A stretch of 64,000 nt of DNA from an uncultured Chitinophaga sp. (GTDB lineage: Bacteria > Bacteroidota > Bacteroidia > Cytophagales > Cyclobacteriaceae). The position numbers and the translations under genes are program-made. Each line of letters opens with the position of its first letter. Position 1 is the first letter of the stretch. The stretch covers positions 620,001 to 684,000 of the forward strand of contig CABHOK010000003.1 in NCBI GenBank assembly GCA_902168205.1, read 5' to 3'. The notes under the pieces were generated by a model. It saw nothing but the letters and a program-made list of their open reading frames with translations. It was not told the DNA's origin and searched no databases. Below, piece after piece: positions 45,014-54,176 of this stretch.

Positions 45014-46381
45014 GTGAAACGACTTTTTACGCTACTCTTATTAATAATTTCAGCCTGTAGCCCTAAGGTGCAGCCGCCAGATCCTGAATCGTTAAAGCCA
45101 GCCTGGCTGCGTACGGAACCTTACCAGGATGGCTACTATACCGGCATTGGGCATAGTAAAAAAGACGGCTCCAACAACTATATACAGGCTGCCAAGAAGA
45201 GCGCGCTTGACGATCTGGTGTCTGATATAAAAGTAAATGTTTCAAGTACTTCAGTGCTTAGCCAGTTCGAGGCTGACAAGAAATTTACCGAACAGTATGA
45301 GCAGATCATCAAGACTACCACGGCCGATGAAATAGAAGAGTTTGAACTGGTAGATGCGTGGGAAGATGAAGCCAACTACTGGGTATACTATCGGTTGTCG
45401 ATTGCACGATACCGCCAGATAAAGGAAGAGCAAAAACGCAACGCTACATTACTCGCTACCGACTATCTTCAGAAAGCAAGACAAGCCGAGAAAGATGGAG
45501 AGCGCTTGCAATCTGTAACGTATTACTTCCAGGCCTTTCGCAGCATTGAAAAATATTTAGGGGAAGCTATTCGTGTTACGGTAGAAGGTAAAGAAGTGCT
45601 GCTTGTAAATGAAATATATGCTTCCGTTCAGAATGTGCTCGATAAGATAAACGTTCGCGTTGATCCGGCTACGATAGAATTGAATCGGAGAATAAACCAA
45701 AGCACACAAACTGTTACTGCGAAAGCCACCTATAAAGATCTGAATAAACCAGCTATAAATCTGCCGCTGTATGCAGCGTTCGAAAAAGGAGCAGGCGATG
45801 TTTTTCCAAACTATAAAACAGACGAGAAAGGACAGAGCAAAATCCTGATGAACAAGATCAGCTCGAAGGAGTTGGAACAAACTGTAGGTATAAAGGTTGA
45901 TGTAGATGTTATGAGTGGAACCAGCGGATCACCGGTATATAAACTCATTGCCGCTACCTTAAATGTGCCGCGTGCACAGGTAACGCTAAAGGTGCAACGC
46001 CCGGTTGTATTCATGACGGCCGATGAAAAGAGTTTTGGACAGAACAAGCCAAACTTCCAGATCAGCAATAAGCTCCGCAATCTCCTGGCGAATAATGGCT
46101 TTGAATTTACCGATGATAAACAGAATGCCGATCTTTGGTTTGATGTAAAGGCAGATTCTGAAAAAGGCTCAGTTACAGGCAGCATTTACGTTACGTATTT
46201 AACCAGCATCATTAAAGTAACGGCTGTTAAAGAAGGGAAGGAGATATATGCCGGAACACTGGATCGTATAAAAGGCTATGGTCTTGATTATGATAAATCC
46301 AGCATCGATGCCTATAACAAATCCATGGAGACCCTTGAAAAAGAGCGAATGAATGAATTATTGAATACTGTACTTCAATAG
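45014..46381 (+). CDS. LPP20-like lipoprotein, 455 residues
   Basis: GTG start giving a short lipoprotein signal (VKRLFTLLLLIISAC). The N-terminal domain (about 25-125) has GYYTGIGHSKKDGSNNYIQA followed by an Ala/Leu-rich helix AAKKSALDDLVSDI, which is typical of LPP20/FlgT-N-type domains. Downstream, a helical stretch and two beta-rich domains (residues 190-300 and 310-440) follow. It is upstream of a second, shorter lipoprotein with a similar helical pattern. Role unknown; probably an outer-membrane envelope component. Confidence 0.8.
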   Translation: MKRLFTLLLLIISACSPKVQPPDPESLKPAWLRTEPYQDGYYTGIGHSKKDGSNNYIQAAKKSALDDLVSDIKVNVSSTSVLSQFEADKKFTEQYEQIIKTTTADEIEEFELVDAWEDEANYWVYYRLSIARYRQIKEEQKRNATLLATDYLQKARQAEKDGERLQSVTYYFQAFRSIEKYLGEAIRVTVEGKEVLLVNEIYASVQNVLDKINVRVDPATIELNRRINQSTQTVTAKATYKDLNKPAINLPLYAAFEKGAGDVFPNYKTDEKGQSKILMNKISSKELEQTVGIKVDVDVMSGTSGSPVYKLIAATLNVPRAQVTLKVQRPVVFMTADEKSFGQNKPNFQISNKLRNLLANNGFEFTDDKQNADLWFDVKADSEKGSVTGSIYVTYLTSIIKVTAVKEGKEIYAGTLDRIKGYGLDYDKSSIDAYNKSMETLEKERMNELLNTVLQ

Positions 46382-46411
46382 TACATCGTCATCTAAAGAT
46401 TTACTTTACAA

Positions 46412-46441
46412 TTTGGTATTTGATTTGCGTACTATAACTTG
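46412..46441 (+). promoter_or_regulatory. Promoter of the second LPP20-like gene
   Basis: TTTG at 46412-46415, a 19-nt spacer and TAACTTG at 46435-46441, 20 nt before the ATG. Same spacing as the promoters at 13954 and 16749; the -7 element is one T short. Confidence 0.55.
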
Positions 46442-46461
46442 TCACTAAATTTCGATTGATT

Positions 46462-47031
46462 ATGAAGAAAATTACCTATTCTGCTTTTGTATTCCTTGCC
46501 CTGGCTGGAGCATTTGTGGTTGGCTGCAAAAGCAAAGAGAAGAAAGCTCCAACGGGCGAGAAAGAAGTTATCGTTCCTTGCTCAGGTTCTGATTATTTCA
46601 CTACGAATAAATTTTTCCGCGCCAACTCGATTGGTGAAAGCATGGACCAGGTAACGTCTAAAAAGAAAGCACTCGCCAATGCACGCGCTGAACTGGCTGC
46701 CAGTATTCAAACTACTGTAAAAGCAGTTACGGATAACTATACCAACTCTCGCGAATTGAATAACAAGGAAGAAGTGGAAGAACGCTTTGAGCAATTGAAT
46801 CGCGAGATTGTAGATCAGAAACTCACCGGTCTTAAAACGATTTGCGAAAAACTGATGAAAACAGAAGCCGGAAACTACAAAACCTATATTGCGATTGAGC
46901 TTTCAGCTGATGAGTTGGTAGCAACCTACAACGAACGCATGTCGAAAGATGAACGTCTCAAAATCGATTATGATTACGAGAAGTTCAAAGAGACTTTCGA
47001 AAAGGAAATGGAGAAACTCGGTAACAACTAA
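46462..47031 (+). CDS. LPP20-family lipoprotein, 189 residues
   Basis: ATG 46462 opens a lipoprotein signal (MKKITYSAFVFLALAGAFVVGC). The mature part has the LPP20 helix-strand pattern: FFRANSIGESMDQVTSKKKA, LANARAELAASIQTTVKAV and NYKTYIAIELSADEL, ending in a charged coiled-coil-like tail. It resembles the N-terminal domain of the upstream lipoprotein, and the two may act together. It has its own promoter and terminator. Function of the family is not established. Confidence 0.82.
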   Translation: MKKITYSAFVFLALAGAFVVGCKSKEKKAPTGEKEVIVPCSGSDYFTTNKFFRANSIGESMDQVTSKKKALANARAELAASIQTTVKAVTDNYTNSRELNNKEEVEERFEQLNREIVDQKLTGLKTICEKLMKTEAGNYKTYIAIELSADELVATYNERMSKDERLKIDYDYEKFKETFEKEMEKLGNN

Positions 47032-47056
47032 TTCCGTTATACATACGAACAAGGAG

Positions 47057-47085
47057 AGCCACCTCGAAGCAGGTGGCTTTTTTTT
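47057..47085 (+). terminator. Terminator after LPP20-like gene
   Basis: AGCCACCT (47057-47064) pairs perfectly with AGGTGGCT (47071-47078), followed by T's to 47085. Confidence 0.9.
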
Positions 47086-47143
47086 GCCCGTAACTCTGAT
47101 TTGGATTTTTATCTGTATTTTATCAGGAATTATACAAAGGCAG

Positions 47144-47548
47144 ATGGCTGGTTATTCCGCAACTCCGCTCGTAAAGAAGCTCGGCATAAAGCCTGGTTTT
47201 TGTATGTTTGTACAGAAGCAACCAGAGGGCTACTGGACGTGGCTCGAGCCATTGCCGGAACGTGTGGCGATAAGACAAACATTAACGGGAGAACTTGATT
47301 TCATTCACGTATTTGTTAAAGAGCGCAGCGTTTTTGAAAAAGAATTTGTGCGAAGCAAAAAGCATCTTAAAAAAGATGGAATGCTGTGGGTGTCGTGGCC
47401 AAAGAAATCTTCAGGAGTACAGACAGATCTTGATGAGAATATAATTCGTGCTGTAGGACTCGAAGCCGGACTGGTTGATGTTAAAGTGTGTGCTGTAGAT
47501 GATGTGTGGTCTGGATTGAAATTCGTTTTTAGAATAAAAGACCGATGA
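47144..47548 (+). CDS. DUF3052-family protein
   Basis: 134 residues from ATG 47144; upstream extension of the frame crosses the previous gene and terminator and is not coding. Family words: [16 protein letters not shown] at the start, [17 protein letters not shown] in the middle and [13 protein letters not shown] at the end, typical of DUF3052. Small cytoplasmic protein with no known activity. It overlaps the next gene by four bases (ATGA), so it is the first gene of a three-gene operon with a J-domain protein and YciH. Confidence 0.85.
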   Translation: MAGYSATPLVKKLGIKPGFCMFVQKQPEGYWTWLEPLPERVAIRQTLTGELDFIHVFVKERSVFEKEFVRSKKHLKKDGMLWVSWPKKSSGVQTDLDENIIRAVGLEAGLVDVKVCAVDDVWSGLKFVFRIKDR

Positions 47549-48330
47549 AGGATTATTACCAAATACTGGGCGTGCATCACTCCGCTCAGGGGGCTGATAT
47601 AAAACGTGCGTATCGCAGGCTCGCGGTTCAGTATCATCCTGATAAGAACCCTGATCCGAAAGCAGAAGCGTTGTTCAAAGAGATTGCAGAGGCATACGAT
47701 GTATTGAGCGATCCGCATAAAAAAGTTGAGTATGATCTGAAACGCCAGACTCCTTTTACCGCATTGGTAGTTCGTGAACAGGCAGAGCCCGTACACCGTG
47801 ATCCGGCTTACCGCAGAAGACGTCCACCGGTATACCACAAAAGCGAACGCCAGCGTATACTTGAGCTCATGCATACGTATTTGCCATACGTGCAATGGCT
47901 TTGCTGGGCAGGACTCGCAGTAACTATACTTTTTGCGACAGACTATATTTTACCCTATACAACCAAAACGGAAAAGATCGTGAACGGCTATAATGTACAC
48001 GGCAGAAAGGGCGGCTATAGTCACAGCGTGATGATCATGGAGTCGGGTAAGAAGATACGGATATATGGTTTTGAAGTAGGTGGCCCGTTGGACATCGGGA
48101 AAGTTATTGAGTATAGAAAGACACTGGTATACGGAACTGTGATGTCCATCAAGAATGGCGATCGCACGGTCCCGCTCGGATATGTATACGGTGCGATGGC
48201 ACTTTTTCCGGCCGTACTTTTTGCAACCGCATTAACAGGTTTGCTCAGACGCCATAACATCGAGTATTACTTCAATGCCAGTATTGTATGCGGCATTCTG
48301 CTGATCATTAATTTATACTTAATTTTGTGA
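47545..48330 (+). CDS. Membrane-anchored J-domain protein
   Basis: 261 residues. The N-terminal J-domain (1-68) is complete: [30 protein letters not shown] with the HPD motif, and [17 protein letters not shown] basic linker follows, then a helix near 115-135, a short beta domain and two helices at the C-terminus. It should recruit DnaK to the membrane and stimulate its ATPase; the client is unknown. No Gly/Phe or zinc-finger region, so it is a class C J-protein. Coupled to DUF3052 upstream and 3 nt from yciH downstream. Confidence 0.9.
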   Translation: MKDYYQILGVHHSAQGADIKRAYRRLAVQYHPDKNPDPKAEALFKEIAEAYDVLSDPHKKVEYDLKRQTPFTALVVREQAEPVHRDPAYRRRRPPVYHKSERQRILELMHTYLPYVQWLCWAGLAVTILFATDYILPYTTKTEKIVNGYNVHGRKGGYSHSVMIMESGKKIRIYGFEVGGPLDIGKVIEYRKTLVYGTVMSIKNGDRTVPLGYVYGAMALFPAVLFATALTGLLRRHNIEYYFNASIVCGILLIINLYLIL

Positions 48331-48333
48331 GCT

Positions 48334-48681
48334 ATGAGTAAAAAGAACGACTGGAAAAAGCGGGATGGCATTGTATACTCAACATCATCAGATTTTGAAT
48401 ATAGCTATCAATCGAATGAAGAATCAGAAACGCTTCCGGCACAACAACAGAACCTGAAAGTATCGCTCGATAAAAGCGGTCGTGCCGGCAAGCAGGTTAC
48501 ACTCGTTTCCGGTTTTGTAGGAAGCGCTTCCGATCTGGACACTCTCACCAAAACAATCAAGACTAAATGTGGCGTGGGTGGTTCTGCTAAAGACGGAGAG
48601 ATTCTCATCCAGGGCGATGTTCGCGATAAAGTAGTGCAGATCCTTCAGAAAGAAGGGTATAAAGCCAAGCGTGTAGGCTAG
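48334..48681 (+). CDS. yciH: YciH/SUI1-like translation factor
   Basis: 115 residues. A charged N-terminal tail (SKKNDWKKRDGIVYS) followed by the SUI1/eIF1-like fold: KSGRAGKQVTLVSGF, LTKTIKTKCGVGGSAKDGEI and LIQGDVRDKVVQIL. Bacterial YciH is thought to influence start-codon selection or stress translation. Last gene of the DUF3052-J-protein-YciH operon, starting 3 nt after the previous stop. Confidence 0.93.
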   Translation: MSKKNDWKKRDGIVYSTSSDFEYSYQSNEESETLPAQQQNLKVSLDKSGRAGKQVTLVSGFVGSASDLDTLTKTIKTKCGVGGSAKDGEILIQGDVRDKVVQILQKEGYKAKRVG

Positions 48682-48802
48682 GCAAGTCGGCCTGTCCAAT
48701 CGGCCTTTTTCATTTTACCATACTTGCTGTTTTTCCTTGAGCGGTTTGATCTTGCCGCAAAAACATATTTTATTGCCTGTAGTACCAAAACCTGAATTAT
48801 AC

Positions 48803-50479
48803 ATGAAGAACTGCTCTTCTGGCAGAGTATATCTGCTATTAAGTTTGCTATTCGTGCCCCTGTTGCTTCGTGCACAGGACGAACGCGAGCTCCCACCGGT
48901 TACACGAACGTATGCGTTTACCAACGTAAATATTATACAAGCCCCCGGCAGAAAAATTGATATGGCCACGCTTGTCATCAAAGACGGTTTGATCAAAGCT
49001 GTTGGAAAGAATATACCTATACCTGCCGAAGCTATCATTATCAAATCCGATAGTTTATATGTATATGCCGGATTCATCGATGGCTTGTCGCGCACCGGTG
49101 TTGTAAAGCCACGCGAAGAAAACCGAGATCGCGTAAAAGATCCCGGTAATCCTCCGGATGATCGTGCAGGCATTACACCACAGATCGATGTGCGTAACTA
49201 TATAAATCCTTCCGAGAAAGCGATTGAAGAATTACGCACCATCGGTTTTACAACAGCGCATGTTGTACCATACGGAGGTATGCTTCCCGGAAGCGGTGCT
49301 ATCGTGGAGCTTGCCGGTAAATCGGCTGATGATATGGTACTGTTGTCTCAATCATCATTATACTCAGAACTCACACCGGCCGAGCGCGTGTACCCGGCAA
49401 CTACCATGGCCGTAATTGCCAAGTGGCGCGAACTATATCGACAAGCGTCTCAACAGAAAACTTATGCATCGGTATATGCATCGAACCGCGCAGGTATAGA
49501 ACGTCCTGGTTCCAGTCGTTTGCTTGAGTCGTTTTACCCGGTAATTGATAAACGTATACCGGTGTTGTTCAAAGCCGAGAAAGTATGGGATATACACCGC
49601 ATTCTTACACTGCAGAAAGATTTAGGATTCCCGCTCATCATTGGTGATGTAAAGGAAGGATGGGATGTTACCGGTAAACTTAAAACATCCGGAGCAAAAG
49701 TTTTTCTGAGTCTCGATTTACCGGAAGAGAAAAAAGAGGAGAAGAAAGATGATAAAAAAGATGTTCCTAAATCCATGACCGATGCCGAGAAAGAGGCACT
49801 CGATAAACGCAAAGCAGAGTTTGCTGCAAAGTATGTAGGACAGGCACTAACCTTTCAGCAGGCCGGTATACCTTTCGGGTTCTCAACCCTGTCAGTTAAA
49901 ACAAAAGATATACAGGCGAACCTGCGCAGAATGATAAAGGCAGGTTTAACGGAAGATCAGGCACTCGCTGCATTAACAACAACACCCGCGCAGTTATTAG
50001 GATTGAGCGATCGATTAGGTTCTGTTGATGCTGGTAAGATCGCAAACCTCGTTATCAGCCGTAAGCCATACTTCGATGAGAAATCAAAAGTCAAGTATGT
50101 ATTTGTAGAAGGTATACTTTATAAGAATGAAACGCCTGAGCCAAAGAAAGATGCTAAGGTTGTAATAGAAGGTGAATGGGACATTACTTCGGAAACACCG
50201 CAGGGTAAAAGTGAATCGGTTATCACGATCAAAAAAGAAGGTGATAAATATACCGGTAAAATTTCGGGTAACCGTTTTCCGCAGGCCATCACCTTTGATG
50301 AGATCTCACTCGATGGTAACAAGCTGAAGTTTGTATTTACCATGACCGAAGGTGGTAACGCGTTTAAAATTACAGTAGATGCTGTCGTGGAAGGAACCAC
50401 CTTTAAAGGCAACGCTACCTTTGGACAGAACGAAAAGTTACCGGTAGAAGGGAAGAAGAAACCCCAGCTTAAAAATTAA
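48803..50479 (+). CDS. Secreted amidohydrolase-like protein 1, metal site degenerate
   Basis: 558 residues from ATG 48803, with a signal peptide ending LLLRAQ. The amidohydrolase beta-barrel frame is visible (NVNIIQAPGRKIDMATLVIKDG, then LGLSDRLGSVDAGKIANLVI near the end), but the HxH metal motif that should follow the first strand reads AGFIDGLSRTG with no histidines. A Lys/Glu-rich insert lies near 300-330, and a roughly 110-residue C-terminal beta domain (VIEGEWDITSETPQG onward) is extra. It is therefore a probable pseudoenzyme. First of three tandem paralogues, 13 nt before the next. Confidence 0.85.
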   Translation: MKNCSSGRVYLLLSLLFVPLLLRAQDERELPPVTRTYAFTNVNIIQAPGRKIDMATLVIKDGLIKAVGKNIPIPAEAIIIKSDSLYVYAGFIDGLSRTGVVKPREENRDRVKDPGNPPDDRAGITPQIDVRNYINPSEKAIEELRTIGFTTAHVVPYGGMLPGSGAIVELAGKSADDMVLLSQSSLYSELTPAERVYPATTMAVIAKWRELYRQASQQKTYASVYASNRAGIERPGSSRLLESFYPVIDKRIPVLFKAEKVWDIHRILTLQKDLGFPLIIGDVKEGWDVTGKLKTSGAKVFLSLDLPEEKKEEKKDDKKDVPKSMTDAEKEALDKRKAEFAAKYVGQALTFQQAGIPFGFSTLSVKTKDIQANLRRMIKAGLTEDQALAALTTTPAQLLGLSDRLGSVDAGKIANLVISRKPYFDEKSKVKYVFVEGILYKNETPEPKKDAKVVIEGEWDITSETPQGKSESVITIKKEGDKYTGKISGNRFPQAITFDEISLDGNKLKFVFTMTEGGNAFKITVDAVVEGTTFKGNATFGQNEKLPVEGKKKPQLKN

Positions 50480-50492
50480 TATACCAGCAAGA

Positions 50493-51857
50493 ATGAAAAA
50501 GATACTGTTAATTATAATGCTGGCTGTACAGGTTACACTGGCACAGGAAAGAGGAAATATACTGATCAAGAATGCAACGGTGCTCACCATAACAAAAGGC
50601 ACGCTGCAGAATACAGATGTACTTGTAAAGGATGGTAAGATCAGTCAGTTGGGGAAAAATATAGCAGCACCTGCCGGCTATAAAGTTATTGATGCAACGG
50701 GCTTGTTTGTAATGCCGGGTATCATTGATGCACACTCGCACCAGGGTATAGATGATATTAACGAAGCTACCAACCCGGTAACAGCGGAAGTCTTTGTAGG
50801 AGACGTGATCAATCCATCTGAGATATCACTGTATAGAGCATTGGCCGGTGGCGTTACAACGATACATGCCATGCACGGTTCTGCCAATGCTATAGGAGGC
50901 CAATGCGAAACGATAAAGCTCCGCTATGGAGTCAAAGATCCGGAAGGACTACGCATGGAGGGCGCACCTCGTACGATCAAATTTGCATTGGGTGAAAACC
51001 CGACACGCGTGCATGGTGGAGGTAATAACATTGTGCCGCGTACACGCATGGGCGTTGAGTTTGTGATGCGCGAAGCATTTTCGAAAGCAAAGGAATACAC
51101 CGCGGCATGGGACAGCTATACGAAATCAAAATCACAAAAAGGATTTCGTGGTGCACCGCCTGCCTATAATTATAGACTTGAGACATTGGGCGAGATCCTG
51201 AAAGGAAACATCATCATTCACTGCCACAGCTATCGCGCCGATGAAATCTATATGATGTTGAAAGTGTGCAAGGATTTCGGAATCAATAAAATTGTATTCC
51301 AGCACGTGAATGAAGGATTTAAAGTTGCGCCTGAGCTTGCAGCACAAGGTGCTATGGCATCTGTGTTTTCTGACTGGTGGTCGTATAAATTTGAAGTATA
51401 CTATTCAACGGCCTACAATGCTGCTATACTTACAAAGAACGGAGTAACAACATCGATCAATTCCGATGATGGCGAGTTGATGAGGCACCTGTACCACGAA
51501 GCTGCCAAAACACAGAAGTACGGTGCATTAACCGATGATGAAGCATTGGCGCTGATCACCATCAATCCTGCTAAACAACTTGGTATTGAAAGTCGTGTCG
51601 GCTCGATCGAAGTGGGTAAAGATGCAGATATAGCCATCTTTAAAAGTCACCCATTGTCCAGTTATACTATACCGATGGTATCCATTGTAGATGGTATCGT
51701 ACGATTTGATCGCGAGAAAGATCAGGACGACATGCGCCTCTATGTAGATCCGAAGCAGGAGATTGAGATCGCTACGTTTGAAGATCGCGATCACGAACAT
51801 GAAAGCTGCATGGAAGGAACATTCTCCGAGTTTGAAACAATCTTTAATGTTAACTAA
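50493..51857 (+). CDS. Secreted amidohydrolase 2, intact metal site
   Basis: 454 residues with signal peptide MKKILLIIMLAVQVTLAQ. Here the metal ligands are complete: GIIDAHSHQGI (HxH), NIIIHCHSYRADE, KIVFQHVNEGF and SINSDDGELMRH (the catalytic Asp), in an imidazolonepropionase-like amidohydrolase fold that ends SRVGSIEVGKDADIAIF. It should hydrolyse an amide or cyclic C-N bond in the periplasm; the substrate is not deducible. It is the only one of three tandem paralogues with a full site, so it may be the active subunit. A 10-nt gap separates it from the third gene. Confidence 0.9.
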   Translation: MKKILLIIMLAVQVTLAQERGNILIKNATVLTITKGTLQNTDVLVKDGKISQLGKNIAAPAGYKVIDATGLFVMPGIIDAHSHQGIDDINEATNPVTAEVFVGDVINPSEISLYRALAGGVTTIHAMHGSANAIGGQCETIKLRYGVKDPEGLRMEGAPRTIKFALGENPTRVHGGGNNIVPRTRMGVEFVMREAFSKAKEYTAAWDSYTKSKSQKGFRGAPPAYNYRLETLGEILKGNIIIHCHSYRADEIYMMLKVCKDFGINKIVFQHVNEGFKVAPELAAQGAMASVFSDWWSYKFEVYYSTAYNAAILTKNGVTTSINSDDGELMRHLYHEAAKTQKYGALTDDEALALITINPAKQLGIESRVGSIEVGKDADIAIFKSHPLSSYTIPMVSIVDGIVRFDREKDQDDMRLYVDPKQEIEIATFEDRDHEHESCMEGTFSEFETIFNVN

Positions 51858-51867
51858 GCACACGATT

Positions 51868-53181
51868 ATGAAACGAAAAATACATTTATACTTCAGTATA
51901 CTCGTTATACTTTTCTGTGCTGCAACGTCAGTGCTATGGGCACAGTCACCGAAGGCCGTGTTCGGAACCTTTGCTCTTACCAATGCTACCATTGAGACTG
52001 TAACGAAAGGCGTTATTCAAAACGGAACGGTTATTATCACTAATGGAAAAATTGCAGCCGTTGGTACATCGGTAACCGTACCGGCCGGTGCACAGGTTAT
52101 AGATTGTAAAGGTCTCTGGATATACCCGGGTATGATTGATAGCTTCACACAACTTGGATTGAGCGAAGTAGCATCGGATGCACGCACGCGTGATTTTGAA
52201 GAAGTAGGTGATATCATCCCGCAGGTACATGCTATTACTGCGGTGAATCCGAACTCTGCATTGATTCCGGTAACACGCATCAGCGGAGTAACAACGGTTA
52301 TTGCTGCTCCGCGCGGCAGCCTTGTATCAGGTACTGCTGCTCTGATTGATCTTCATGGTTATACACCGGATCAAATGTTTGCCGGGTTTGAAGGTGTCGT
52401 ATTACAATTCCCGGATGTAGGAAGAAGAAGTTTCTTCGATCGCAGAACGGATGACGAATTGAAGAAAGACTACGAAAAGAAATTGAACAAACTGAACGAA
52501 GCCTGGGACAGAGCAATCGAATATCACAAGATTGACTCAGCTTCAAAATCAAAAGGTATAGCATACTATCCAGAAATGGAGGCGTTGCTTCCGGTAATTC
52601 GTGGTGAACGTGCACTGATGATACAGGCTGATGCTGCGAAGGATATACTCAATGCATTGCAGTGGGTAAAAGAAAGAAAGGTCAAGAAAGTTATACTGGT
52701 GGGAGTATTGGAAGGCTGGCGTGTAGCGGCTGAAATCGCGAAAGCAAACATCCCGGTGATTACAGGTCCTATACAGGAATTGCCTTCACGTGACTACGAT
52801 CGTTATGATAAAGCGTATGCCAATGCCGGTCTGATGAAGAAGGCCGGAGTAAAGGTAGCGCTCTGTACACAGGAAGCCCGCGGTAACGTACGTAACCTTC
52901 CGTATCACGCAGCCTTTGCAGCGAGCTATGGCCTCGGGCGCGAAGAAGCATTGAAAGCAGTGACCATCGTGCCTGCAGAAATTTTTGGTGTCGCTGATCG
53001 CATCGGTTCAATCGAGGCTGGTAAAGATGCAACCTTGTTTATCAGCGATGGCGATCCATTTGAGACAAAGACAAACATTAAGCAGGTGTTTATTGATGGC
53101 TGGAAAATTCCGATGGTGAGCAGACAAACCGAGCTATACGAAGAGTTCCTGAAGCGCGAACCCGGTGTGAGTAAAAACTAA
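51868..53181 (+). CDS. Secreted amidohydrolase-like protein 3, metal site degenerate
   Basis: 437 residues from ATG 51868, with signal peptide MKRKIHLYFSILVILFCAAT up to about residue 25. The fold words are present (GLWIYPGMIDSFTQLGL, and ADRIGSIEAGKDATLFIS near the end), but the HxH motif is replaced by DSFTQ and the later His ligand positions are not obvious (ALMIQADAAKD where IHCHSY occurs in protein 2). A probable pseudoenzyme like protein 1. It ends the three-gene operon at a terminator. Confidence 0.85.
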   Translation: MKRKIHLYFSILVILFCAATSVLWAQSPKAVFGTFALTNATIETVTKGVIQNGTVIITNGKIAAVGTSVTVPAGAQVIDCKGLWIYPGMIDSFTQLGLSEVASDARTRDFEEVGDIIPQVHAITAVNPNSALIPVTRISGVTTVIAAPRGSLVSGTAALIDLHGYTPDQMFAGFEGVVLQFPDVGRRSFFDRRTDDELKKDYEKKLNKLNEAWDRAIEYHKIDSASKSKGIAYYPEMEALLPVIRGERALMIQADAAKDILNALQWVKERKVKKVILVGVLEGWRVAAEIAKANIPVITGPIQELPSRDYDRYDKAYANAGLMKKAGVKVALCTQEARGNVRNLPYHAAFAASYGLGREEALKAVTIVPAEIFGVADRIGSIEAGKDATLFISDGDPFETKTNIKQVFIDGWKIPMVSRQTELYEEFLKREPGVSKN

Positions 53182-53209
53182 CGTAAACTCAAAATAAATA
53201 GCATTGCAG

Positions 53210-53244
53210 AGGCCGTCCTGATTTTTCAGGGCGGCTTCTTTTTT
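53210..53244 (+). terminator. Terminator of amidohydrolase operon
   Basis: GCCGTCCTGA (53212-53221) pairs with TCAGGGCGGC (53226-53235) with one G-T pair, followed by a T-rich tract. Confidence 0.9.
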
Positions 53245-53258
53245 ATAACTTATGGAAT

Positions 53259-54167
53259 ATGTCATCACAGCAACGACTCATTCACTTACGCGAGCTTCGG
53301 TTGAAGAAGATCAGTATTGTGCGTGCTGTGAAAGACACGATCTTCATTTCGTTAGGAGTTCTTTCGGCTGCCTTTGGACTAAAGGGATTTTTACTGCCTA
53401 ACTCTTTTCTGGACGGTGGGGTAATGGGTATATCACTGCTTACGAATGTACTTACCGATATAGATCTGGCTTACCTGGTGGTAATTATAAATATACCGTT
53501 TATTGTTACCGGGTATAAGCAGATCTCAAAGCTCTTTGCTATAAAGACACTTGTTGCAATAACAGCACTGGCACTTTGCCTTTCGTTTGTAGAGTTTCCT
53601 TTGATTACGGATGACAAGTTGCTGATCGCTTTCTTCGGTGGTTTCTTTTTAGGATGTGGTATAGGTTTGTCAATACGGGGAGGAAGTGTAATTGATGGCA
53701 CGGAAGTGCTGGCGATCTATGTAAGTCGCAATACACCGTTAACAGTGGGCGATATAATCCTGCTATTCAACATCGCTATATTTGCCTTCGCTGCTTACCT
53801 CATCAATATTGAGACAGCGCTCTATGCAATCTTAACATACCTCATAGCCTCCAAGACTGTCGACTTTGTAGTGCATGGTATCGAAGAATATACCAGCGTG
53901 ATGATTGTATCAGAGAGGAGCGTTGAGATCAAAGATGCGATCACAGAAAAGATGGGAGGAGGGGTAACGATTCTGAAAGGAAAAAGTGGCTTCGGTAAAA
54001 CAGGACATCGTACGAAAGATCAGGATGTGATCTTCTCAGTCATTACACGACTCGAGCTTCAAAAACTGAAAACAGAAATTGCCAAGATCGATCCTGAAGC
54101 GTTCGTAGTAGAAAATAGTGTGAACGATATAAAGGGAGGCATGATCAAAAAGCGTCCGCTTGAATAA
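53259..54167 (+). CDS. YitT-family membrane protein
   Basis: 302 residues: five or six helices (FISLGVLSAAFGLKGFLLP, GGFFLGCGIGLSIRGGSV, IDGTEVLAIYVSRN are family words) and a soluble C-terminal DUF2179 domain (EEYTSVMIVSERSVEIKD, then GGGVTILKGKSGFGKTGHR). YitT proteins are widespread in Firmicutes and Bacteroidota and their function is not known. Monocistronic, with a terminator upstream and a hairpin repeat downstream. Confidence 0.92.
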   Translation: MSSQQRLIHLRELRLKKISIVRAVKDTIFISLGVLSAAFGLKGFLLPNSFLDGGVMGISLLTNVLTDIDLAYLVVIINIPFIVTGYKQISKLFAIKTLVAITALALCLSFVEFPLITDDKLLIAFFGGFFLGCGIGLSIRGGSVIDGTEVLAIYVSRNTPLTVGDIILLFNIAIFAFAAYLINIETALYAILTYLIASKTVDFVVHGIEEYTSVMIVSERSVEIKDAITEKMGGGVTILKGKSGFGKTGHRTKDQDVIFSVITRLELQKLKTEIAKIDPEAFVVENSVNDIKGGMIKKRPLE

Positions 54168-54176
54168 AAATGTTAA

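Noticed and set aside
46949-47143. Upstream extension of the DUF3052 frame
   Set aside because: Crosses the preceding coding region and a strong terminator; ATG 47144 fits the family start.
48682-48725. Possible terminator after yciH
   Set aside because: Only a 4-bp GGCC pair with mismatches before the T-run; not convincing.
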